Notes under the pieces: generated by a model | What the model was told of the DNA's origin: nothing | The model's input: only the letters and a program-made list of their open reading frames with translations | The model's database searches: none | Translations under genes and position numbers: made by a program | Assembly: GCA_947626725.1 (NCBI GenBank) | Contig: CANQTI010000107.1 | Coordinates: 1-6,643, forward strand | Direction of reading: 5' to 3' | Length of the DNA stretch: 6,643 nt | DNA from: an uncultured Eisenbergiella sp. | GTDB lineage: Bacteria; Bacillota; Clostridia; Lachnospirales; Lachnospiraceae | In this document: one piece after another, positions 1-5,280 of the stretch | Layout: each line of letters starts with the position of its first letter | Numbering within the stretch: the stretch's first letter is position 1

Positions 1-609
1 ATTACAGAGCAGAAAAAACCCCGGGTCGGCATCGTAGGGGAGATCCTGGTAAAATTCGCTCCCGCCGCCAACAATCACCTGGTGGAGCTTCTGGAAGCGG
101 AGGGCGCTGAAGCTGTCGTGCCGGATCTGATGGATTTCATGCTTTATTGCTTCTATAACCAGATCTACAAGGCCGATCATCTTGGCACCAGCAAAAAGAC
201 CGCCCGCCTGGCAAACCTGGGGATCTTCGCCATCGAGCATGTCCGCGGCGCAGCGGCCGGGGCCTTTGCAAAAAGCGCACATTTTTCTGTCCCCATCCAT
301 ATCCGGGACCTGGTTTCCTACGCCGAGCCCATCGTCTCCATCGGCAATCAGACGGGGGAGGGCTGGTTTTTGACCGGCGAAATGGTGGAACTCATTCATT
401 CCGGCGTCGATAACATCGTATGTACCCAACCCTTCGGCTGTCTGCCCAACCACGTGGTGGGAAAAGGGGTCATCAAAGAATTGCGCCGGCGCTATCCTGC
501 CTCCAACATCGTGGCCATTGACTACGACCCCGGGGCCAGCGAAGTCAATCAGTTAAACCGCCTGAAACTGATGCTCTCCACCGCAATGAAAAAAATTCAA
601 ACCAAATGA
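1..609 (+). CDS. 2-hydroxyacyl-CoA dehydratase activase-related protein, C-terminal part (5' end outside window)
   Basis: The frame is open from base 1 to the TGA at 607-609, giving the last 202 residues of a larger protein. A GTG at 82 is in frame, but conserved residues precede it (RVGIVGEILVKF at about residues 8-19), so it is not the start. The fragment matches the C-terminal part of the very large (about 1400 aa) Clostridia proteins that fuse a BadF/HgdC-type ATPase activase to a 2-hydroxyglutaryl-CoA dehydratase-like region (DUF2229/COG3581 type). Recognisable motifs are VVPDLMDF, the CTQPFGCLPNHV block with two cysteines (fragment residues 141 and 147), and IVAIDYDPGASEVNQLNR near the end. 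Relatives use ATP-driven electron transfer to activate radical dehydratases. The two cysteines may ligate an iron-sulfur cluster, which is inference. The ATPase domain is outside the window, and the substrate of this subfamily is not known to me. A hairpin with a T-run follows 10 bases after the stop. Confidence 0.88.
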   Translation: MTEQKKPRVGIVGEILVKFAPAANNHLVELLEAEGAEAVVPDLMDFMLYCFYNQIYKADHLGTSKKTARLANLGIFAIEHVRGAAAGAFAKSAHFSVPIHIRDLVSYAEPIVSIGNQTGEGWFLTGEMVELIHSGVDNIVCTQPFGCLPNHVVGKGVIKELRRRYPASNIVAIDYDPGASEVNQLNRLKLMLSTAMKKIQTK

Positions 610-638
610 TTGGATTTTTCGTCTGTATATGATAGAAT
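610..638 (+). promoter_or_regulatory. Candidate sigma-A promoter for the VanW-family gene
   Basis: A weak -35 (TTGGAT, 610-615; three of six consensus bases) lies 17 bases before a good extended -10 (TGATAGAAT: TG at 630-631, TAGAAT at 633-638; five of six). The predicted start is near 645, leaving a leader of about 70 bases before the ATG at 718. The -10 lies inside the preceding terminator hairpin, so a transcript starting here would lack the hairpin's 5' arm and could not form it. Read from consensus only. Confidence 0.4.
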
Positions 639-680
639 AGCAAAAGATTGCTGTACCATCCTATACAGACGTTTTTATTT
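620..680 (+). terminator. Candidate intrinsic terminator of the activase gene
   Basis: A perfect 10-bp inverted repeat (CGTCTGTATA at 620-629, TATACAGACG at 662-671) is followed at once by GTTTTTATTT. The 32-base interior can fold further: a 3-bp extension (631-633 with 658-660) and an inner 5-bp hairpin (AGCAA 639-643, TTGCT 648-652, loop AAGA). The element starts 10 bases after the activase stop, where a terminator is expected. The long interior and AT-rich stem make it weaker than a textbook terminator. Confidence 0.55.
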
Positions 681-701
681 CGTCAAAATCCCGGACGATT
701 A

Positions 702-707
702 AGGAGG
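702..707 (+). promoter_or_regulatory. Ribosome binding site of the VanW-family gene
   Basis: A perfect AGGAGG lies 10 bases before the ATG at 718, with an A-rich spacer. It fixes the start codon and implies efficient translation. Confidence 0.85.
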
Positions 708-717
708 AAAAAAACAA

Positions 718-1950
718 ATGATAAAATGGAAGGCATGCCTTCTGGCATCTTCGATACTGCTGACATCTCTCGCCGCGCCGCTTCAGACAAGTGCCCAGAC
801 GCTTGCATACCCAAAAAGCATTTCCCGTTCTCAGGAACAGGCGGCCGACTCACAGGGCTATTATTTCTCACAGAATTCCTGGGCTCCCCAGCCGCTGCCC
901 GCAGCCAGTGTGGACACCGTTTTTGGGGATTCCCATTATATCAACCCTGCCTTTCTGACTCGTAAAGTCACGATCACCTATCAGGGCGCGTCATGGATCA
1001 CCGGGATGAACGCCTTCGCCAATGTTCCGGTGCGTCTCACCAACGTAAACGGAAAAATCGCCTGCACATTTTTGGACATCTCCGCATTCAACGCGTTCTT
1101 CGCCGCGATCAATGCGCAGCTTGCCCCGGCCACGCAGCAGATCACGCCAAAAACAACGCTCTACTCCAGCGGCACCACCTATATCTGCCTGGACGACCGT
1201 TCCCATCTGGAGGCCAGGGCTTCCATGGGGCAGTGGCTGGCCGACACGATGGAAAACATGGTGCTGGGCGGCATCTGCACAGACATCACACTGGAATTGA
1301 CGTCCGATTTTCTCACCGCGTCCGCCGATTCCGTGCTTCGTTTCAGCCCGGACTATATTTTGGCCGGCACCTCCACTTCCAGCTTTGCTGACAGCGACGA
1401 TAACCGCTGCACCAACGTGGCGGTGGCCGCTTCCCGCATCGACAACAAGGTACTGATGCCCGGAGAAACACTTTCCGCCAGCGATGCCTTTCTCCCCCGC
1501 ACAAAAGCGAACGGCTACAAAATGGCAGGGGTTTACTTAAACGGCGTACACACGCTGGGCATGGGCGGCGGTGTCTGTCAGGTATCCTCTGACCTTTATC
1601 ACGCGGCGATGAATGCCGGACTCACCGTCACGGAACGCTGGCCTCACAGCATGCCGGTGCCGTACGCGGCGCTGGGTATGGATGCCGCTATCGCTCAGGG
1701 ATATAAGGACCTGAAGATCCGCAACACCTATGACACCCCAATCGCCATCTGCACAGAGATCGTGAACAGGCAGCTCACGGTCAGTGTCTACGTCCTGAAC
1801 GCATCGATGGCCGGAAAAACCTATCAGCTCTGGGCAGAACAGACCGGGACGCTTTCCGCGAAAACCTATCTGACCACATACCAGGATGGGGTTCCGGTGA
1901 GTACCGCCTACATCGGAAGATCCCGTTACAACCCGCTTCGGGAGGGATAA
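718..1950 (+). CDS. VanW family secreted protein
   Basis: This is a 410-residue protein. Residues 1-26 look like a signal peptide: two lysines (3, 5), a hydrophobic core at about 6-20, then TSA at 24-26 as a likely cleavage site, with TLA at 28-30 as an alternative. The protein is therefore probably exported and active outside the membrane. Residues about 80-200 form a poorly conserved region that could correspond to the domain preceding VanW in YoaR-like proteins. Residues about 217-350 carry the VanW domain: PGETLSASDAF, RTKANGY, the hallmark GGGVCQVSSDLY (283-294), ERWPHSMPVPY (306-316) and DLKIRNTYDTPI. The domain is named after a gene in some vancomycin-resistance clusters, but its biochemical role is unknown, and no vanH/A/X/S/R genes are nearby. 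The family is widespread in Clostridia and its presence does not imply resistance. No G5 domain is visible. The start is fixed by a perfect AGGAGG. The gene converges on the MATE gene. Confidence 0.9.
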   Translation: MIKWKACLLASSILLTSLAAPLQTSAQTLAYPKSISRSQEQAADSQGYYFSQNSWAPQPLPAASVDTVFGDSHYINPAFLTRKVTITYQGASWITGMNAFANVPVRLTNVNGKIACTFLDISAFNAFFAAINAQLAPATQQITPKTTLYSSGTTYICLDDRSHLEARASMGQWLADTMENMVLGGICTDITLELTSDFLTASADSVLRFSPDYILAGTSTSSFADSDDNRCTNVAVAASRIDNKVLMPGETLSASDAFLPRTKANGYKMAGVYLNGVHTLGMGGGVCQVSSDLYHAAMNAGLTVTERWPHSMPVPYAALGMDAAIAQGYKDLKIRNTYDTPIAICTEIVNRQLTVSVYVLNASMAGKTYQLWAEQTGTLSAKTYLTTYQDGVPVSTAYIGRSRYNPLREG

Positions 1951-1972
1951 CGCTCCTGTTTCGCCGCATAAA

Positions 1973-2016
1973 AAAGGGAATTGCAAAGCCCGCATATCCG
2001 GACTGCAATTCCCTTT
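1973..2016. terminator. Bidirectional intrinsic terminator between convergent genes
   Basis: A perfect 13-bp stem (AAAGGGAATTGCA at 1973-1985, TGCAATTCCCTTT at 2004-2016) with an 18-base loop sits between the VanW stop (1950) and the MATE stop (2030). On the plus strand it is followed by TTTCTTTTTC. On the minus strand the six A's at 1970-1975 give a T-run after the stem. It can therefore terminate transcription from both sides. Confidence 0.88.
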
Positions 2017-2029
2017 CTTTTTCCCTTTT

Positions 2030-3406
2030 TTAGAGAGACTTTTCTCTCCACTTCCCTCTTTTATAGAAGAATGCCGTGATGGCCGCACCCAGCAGCCAGG
2101 ATATCAGCAGAGATACCGAAATACAATAAAAAGTGCCGTTCGGCAGCGCCGGCGTCCTGGTCAGCCAGGAAATACCGTAGGCCACCGGCACGCGAATTCC
2201 CACCGTAGTGATCAGGGAGATCCACATGGGCGTCACCGTATCTCCCGCTCCCCGCATCACACCCGACAGACTCTGGGTCACGGCCATGGCGATATAGCCG
2301 AAGGCCAGGACACGCATCAGATTCATGCTCAGATCCACCAGTTCCGGCGTCGTGGTGAAAATGCTCATCAGGTACTTTCCGAAGATCAGGATCAGCCCCG
2401 TAATCACCGCGGAAACTGCCGCCGCGATCCAGGTCCCCTGCTTTGCGCCGCTCTGGACGCGATCAAATTTCCGGGCGCCGACATTCTGCCCCGCATAAGT
2501 GGTCATCGCCGTTCCGAAGGAAAAATTGGGCATCATGGCGAACCCGTCCACACGCATGACGATAACGTTGGCCGCTATGAACATCTCGCCGAAGCTGTTG
2601 GTCAGCGATTGAACCACGATCATCGCCATGGAGAAAATGGCCTGCGTGATGCCGGAAGGAAGGCCCAGTCGGACCACATATTTAGAATGCTTGACGGTGG
2701 GGACCAGATCCCTTTTATGCATCTCAAATACGTCCTTCATATGCAGCAGCCGGCGCATGCAGAACAGGGATGAGACCGCCTGCGCGATGGCCGTCGCCAG
2801 GGCAACGCCCGCCACTCCCATTTCAAAGGAGGCCACAAACAGAATATCCAGAAAAATGTTGAGCACCGTGGCGATCAGCAAATAGATCAGCGCCGACACC
2901 GAATCGCCCAGCCCGCGCAGAATACCGCTCAGGATATTGTAATAAGCCATGCCCACCACGCCGACGAACAAAATAATCAGATAGGAAGCACACCAATCCA
3001 TAATGCTGTCCGGCGTGTTCAAAAGCCGCAGAAGCGGCCTGGTGACGATAGGGCCTACGATCATGATAAACACACAGGAAGCTGCCGTCAGCGTAATACA
3101 GGTGCCAATAGAGCTCGCCAGTTCTTCCCGCTGTTTGGCCCCGAAATACTGCGCCACCATAATGCTGGCTCCCGCGGAAATGCCGATGAACAATACCAGC
3201 AGCAGGTTCAGAACCGGACCCGCACTGCCGACCGCCGCCAGCGCATTATCCCCCACATACCGTCCTACCACGATGGAATCCACCGTATTATACAGCTGCT
3301 GCGCAATATTGCCGATCAGCATGGGAATCGCAAACAGCGTGATCTGCTTCCAGGGCGTTCCTTCCGTCATGTCGATAGGAGCAAACAGTTTCTTCAGTAA
3401 ATTCAT
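2030..3406 (-). CDS. MATE family multidrug/cation antiporter
   Basis: From the chosen start this is a 458-residue membrane protein, the usual size for MATE exporters (about 450 aa, 12 helices). These pumps expel cationic drugs or metabolites across the cytoplasmic membrane in exchange for Na+ or H+. The N-terminal half shows DMTEGTPWKQITLFAIPML (about 12-30), GNIAQQLYNTVDSIVVGRYVG (32-52) and YYNILSGILRGLGDS (155-169). The C-terminal half repeats the pattern: GLPSGITQAIFS (248-259), AANVIVMRVDGFAMMPNFSFG (278-298) and QSLSGVMRGAGDT (378-390). This internal duplication is diagnostic of the family; the substrate cannot be read from sequence. I chose the ATG at 3406 because an AAGGA lies 8 bases upstream and because relatives start shortly before the MTEG motif. 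In-frame ATGs at 3415 and 3481 are alternatives, and the 3481 one has a good AAGGAG six bases upstream, which would add 25 Cys-containing, basic residues. A shared terminator begins 13 bases after the stop. Confidence 0.92.
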   Translation of the reverse strand: MNLLKKLFAPIDMTEGTPWKQITLFAIPMLIGNIAQQLYNTVDSIVVGRYVGDNALAAVGSAGPVLNLLLVLFIGISAGASIMVAQYFGAKQREELASSIGTCITLTAASCVFIMIVGPIVTRPLLRLLNTPDSIMDWCASYLIILFVGVVGMAYYNILSGILRGLGDSVSALIYLLIATVLNIFLDILFVASFEMGVAGVALATAIAQAVSSLFCMRRLLHMKDVFEMHKRDLVPTVKHSKYVVRLGLPSGITQAIFSMAMIVVQSLTNSFGEMFIAANVIVMRVDGFAMMPNFSFGTAMTTYAGQNVGARKFDRVQSGAKQGTWIAAAVSAVITGLILIFGKYLMSIFTTTPELVDLSMNLMRVLAFGYIAMAVTQSLSGVMRGAGDTVTPMWISLITTVGIRVPVAYGISWLTRTPALPNGTFYCISVSLLISWLLGAAITAFFYKRGKWREKSL

Positions 3407-3414
3407 GACTACCA

Positions 3415-3419
3415 TCCTT
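3415..3419 (-). promoter_or_regulatory. Ribosome binding site supporting the MATE start at 3406
   Basis: AAGGA on the minus strand lies 8 bases before the ATG at 3406. It is modest in strength and competes with AAGGAG (3488-3493) lying six bases before an in-frame ATG at 3481, so the start remains uncertain. Confidence 0.5.
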
Positions 3420-3443
3420 TTTCTTTTCGCATATCTCTTCTTT

Positions 3444-3491
3444 TCCGCTGCCGGACACGGCAGCGGAGCTGCACATTCCATGTCCAGCTCC
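3444..3491 (-). other. Two overlapping hairpins upstream of the MATE gene
   Basis: On the minus strand, GGAGCTG (3491-3485) pairs with CAGCTCC (3471-3465), extended after one mismatch by ACAT/ATGT with a 3-base loop. A second perfect 9-bp hairpin, TCCGCTGCC (3467-3459) with GGCAGCGGA (3452-3444) and a 6-base loop, shares bases 3465-3467 with the first, so both cannot form completely together. No T-run follows either, so they are not terminators. They lie in the leader if translation starts at 3406, or within codons if it starts at 3481. Confidence 0.4.
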
Positions 3492-3494
3492 TTC

Positions 3495-3523
3495 ATTATT
3501 ACATAGATAAATATTCTTTGCAA
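3495..3523 (-). promoter_or_regulatory. Candidate sigma-A promoter for the MATE gene
   Basis: On the minus strand a TTGCAA -35 (3523-3518) lies 17 bases before AATAAT (3500-3495; five of six), with an extended TG at 3503-3502. Predicted start is near 3488, giving a leader of about 80 bases to the ATG at 3406. A CAAC-AG-GTTG inverted repeat (3521-3530) overlaps the -35 and might be an operator half; that is speculative. If this promoter is the main one, the AAGGAG at 3488-3493 would be largely outside the transcript, favouring the 3406 start. Confidence 0.45.
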
Positions 3524-3604
3524 CAGGTTGTTTTGCCCTGAAAACTGTCATATCTTGCCCGCCGCATTTTACCGCAGCGCCGCACACCGGTTCACAGCCG
3601 ATAT

Positions 3605-3622
3605 GCTTCTTCCATAAGAAGC
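3605..3622. other. Small hairpin between spoIVA and the MATE gene
   Basis: A perfect 7-bp stem (GCTTCTT 3605-3611, AAGAAGC 3616-3622) with a 4-base loop lies 43 bases past the spoIVA stop. On the minus strand no T-run follows, so it is not a typical intrinsic terminator. It could protect a 3' end or serve as an imperfect terminator. The rest of the gap at 3524-3664 holds nothing I recognise; I see no clear terminator for spoIVA. Confidence 0.3.
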
Positions 3623-3664
3623 CGCCGCGCAATTTCCGGGAAAACGCCGCACGCCGGCCATCTG

Positions 3665-5158
3665 TCAGATGATGATGCACACCATTCCGCCGGTAGAATC
3701 ATTCACAATTTTTTGCATGGTATCCTGCAGCTTCACCTGGCTTTCTTCTCCCAACATGGAAATCTTGGTCCGGATCCCGTCATTCACGAGCTGCTCCACG
3801 GTTTTTCCGAAAATATTCGTCTCCCATATACCGTCATTCCGACCGTTTTCATCAATATAACCGATCAGATCCTTCGCCTGCTGTTCCGTCCCCACAATGG
3901 GCGCGATCTCCGTCACCACATTGGCCCGGATGAAATGCAGAGACGGGCTTTCCGCTTTGATCTTCACGCCGTATTTATTCCCATGCCGGATCACCTCCGG
4001 CTTTTCCAGACGAATCTCATCCCGCTGGGGCAAAACCACGCCGTAGCCTTTGGACTTCACGGACTGCACGGCGGCCAGCACACGGGTATACTCCCGCTTC
4101 ATGGAGGCCATTTCCCGGATCATATCCATCAGATCATACTCGCTGGCAATGGACTCTCCCGTCATTTCGCTCAGCATTTCATAATAATATTTTTCGTCCA
4201 TATCCAGCACCACCCGGACGCAGCCATCCGCCATATTAATGGTCTCGACCATACAGCGGCGGATATATTCGCCCTGCAGACTGATCGGATGTTCTGTCAC
4301 ATCCCGCACAGTATTGATCCTGCTCATCAGCTGCCGGATCCCGGAGATCAGATCCGCCTTCACTTTATGGTTTGCAGGCAGCATTTCCACCCACTTCGGC
4401 ATATAGAATTCCACCATTGTGACCGGAAACTCATAGAGAACCTGTTCCATGATATGACGAATATCCGCTTCCTTGAGCTGGGCGCAGTTGATCGGCATGG
4501 CGCTGACCTGATATTTTTTCCGAAGCTCCTCCGCCGTCTGCTCCGCGTCCTGTCCATAGGGCTTTGAGGAATTGACCAGCACAAGGAATGGCTTGCGCAG
4601 CTTTTTCAGTTCCTGAATGGCTTTTTCCTCTGCAGGCCGATAGCTCTCCCTGGGCAAATCTCCGAAACTCCCGTCCGACGTCACCACAATTCCAATGGTG
4701 GAATGATCCGCAATCACTTTGCGGGTACCCACTTCAGCCGCCTGCGTAAACGGAATCTCCGTATCGTACCAGGGGGTCTTCACCAGCCGTTCTGCCCCTT
4801 CCTCCATATGGCCTGCGGCCCCATCCACCATGAAGCCAACGCAGTCCACCAGACGGACCTTAACGCTCACATCGCCGCCCAGACGAATCGCCGCCGCTTC
4901 CTGCGGAATGAACTTGGGTTCCGTCGTGGTGACCGTTTTTCCGCCGGCGCTCTGGGGCAGCTCATCCTTGGCCCTGTCCCGCCCCGCATCATCCGGCATA
5001 TACGGCAGCACCGCCGTGTCCATAAAGCGTTTGATAAAAGTGGATTTTCCGGTCCGGACCGGACCCACCACACCTATGTAGATTTCACCGCCTGTCCGTT
5101 CCTTCATATCGTGGTACAGATTCCGGGTATACTTGTTTTCCGTCTGCTGATTTTCCAT
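3665..5158 (-). CDS. spoIVA: Stage IV sporulation protein A, spore coat morphogenetic ATPase
   Basis: This is a 497-residue protein, close to the 492 aa of Bacillus subtilis SpoIVA. It hydrolyses ATP to assemble static filaments on the outer forespore membrane, forming the basement layer on which the coat is built; it is also needed for the cortex. The N-terminal domain has Walker A GPVRTGKST (32-40), threonines TTTEPKF (77-83) in the region of the B. subtilis sensor threonines, Walker B VRLVDCVGF with D105 (101-109), and LVNSSKP (194-200). The C-terminal part has GYGVVLPQRDEI (371-382), SPSLHFIRANVVTEIAPIVGTE (404-425), and ends in the hydrophobic GGMVCIII. This tail type is conserved and in B. 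subtilis the C-terminus contributes to membrane anchoring through SpoVM. The start is supported by AAGGGAG five bases upstream. All key motifs are intact, with no frameshift. In known systems it is made in the mother cell under sigma-E. Confidence 0.97.
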   Translation of the reverse strand: MENQQTENKYTRNLYHDMKERTGGEIYIGVVGPVRTGKSTFIKRFMDTAVLPYMPDDAGRDRAKDELPQSAGGKTVTTTEPKFIPQEAAAIRLGGDVSVKVRLVDCVGFMVDGAAGHMEEGAERLVKTPWYDTEIPFTQAAEVGTRKVIADHSTIGIVVTSDGSFGDLPRESYRPAEEKAIQELKKLRKPFLVLVNSSKPYGQDAEQTAEELRKKYQVSAMPINCAQLKEADIRHIMEQVLYEFPVTMVEFYMPKWVEMLPANHKVKADLISGIRQLMSRINTVRDVTEHPISLQGEYIRRCMVETINMADGCVRVVLDMDEKYYYEMLSEMTGESIASEYDLMDMIREMASMKREYTRVLAAVQSVKSKGYGVVLPQRDEIRLEKPEVIRHGNKYGVKIKAESPSLHFIRANVVTEIAPIVGTEQQAKDLIGYIDENGRNDGIWETNIFGKTVEQLVNDGIRTKISMLGEESQVKLQDTMQKIVNDSTGGMVCIII

Positions 5159-5163
5159 AAAAG

Positions 5164-5170
5164 CTCCCTT
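5164..5170 (-). promoter_or_regulatory. Ribosome binding site of spoIVA
   Basis: AAGGGAG on the minus strand lies five bases before the ATG at 5158. It supports that start, and no competing in-frame ATG lies between it and the gene. Confidence 0.7.
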
Positions 5171-5207
5171 TTGCCTCCATCGCCAGTGTCAACACTTCTG
5201 CTGATAC

Positions 5208-5215
5208 ACTATATG
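5208..5215 (-). promoter_or_regulatory. Candidate sigma-E -10 element for spoIVA
   Basis: CATATAGT on the minus strand resembles the sigma-E -10 consensus (CATACAnT). A start near 5200 would leave a leader of about 40 bases. No convincing sigma-E -35 is visible at the right distance (the nearest is TTCTAAA, about 15 bases upstream), so the call rests partly on the known mother-cell expression of spoIVA. A 5-bp inverted repeat AGTGT-CA-ACACT (5185-5196) lies just downstream and has no assigned role. Confidence 0.3.
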
Positions 5216-5216
5216 C

Positions 5217-5259
5217 GAAAAGGCAGGCGCTTTAGAACAGCGCAATACCCTGCGCCCTT
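5217..5259 (-). terminator. Weak candidate terminator of the coiled-coil gene
   Basis: On the minus strand AAGGGCGC (5259-5252) can pair with GCGC...CCTT (5230-5220) across a 3-base bulge, followed by a short TTTT run. An inner 5-bp hairpin (GCGCA/TGCGC, 5240-5255) uses some of the same bases. It lies 22 bases after the stop at 5281. The imperfect stem and short T-run make this tentative. Confidence 0.25.
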
Positions 5260-5280
5260 CCGAGAACTGACCTGCGCCGC

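Noticed and set aside
718..1950. Vancomycin-resistance locus suggested by the VanW homology
   Set aside because: No vanS, vanR, vanH, ligase or vanX genes are nearby, and VanW-domain proteins are common in Clostridia without resistance.
1537..2088. Minus-strand open frame opposite the end of the VanW gene
   Set aside because: It runs through the bidirectional terminator and opposite the conserved VanW domain, with no recognisable protein.
3444..3467. 9-bp GC-rich hairpin as a terminator
   Set aside because: On the minus strand an A-rich stretch follows, not a T-run; on the plus strand no gene ends there and no T-run follows.
3713..4567. Long plus-strand open frame (284 codons) antisense to spoIVA
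   Set aside because: It is His/Pro/Leu-rich low-complexity protein with no recognisable motif and lies wholly opposite a highly conserved gene; a shadow of GC-rich codons.
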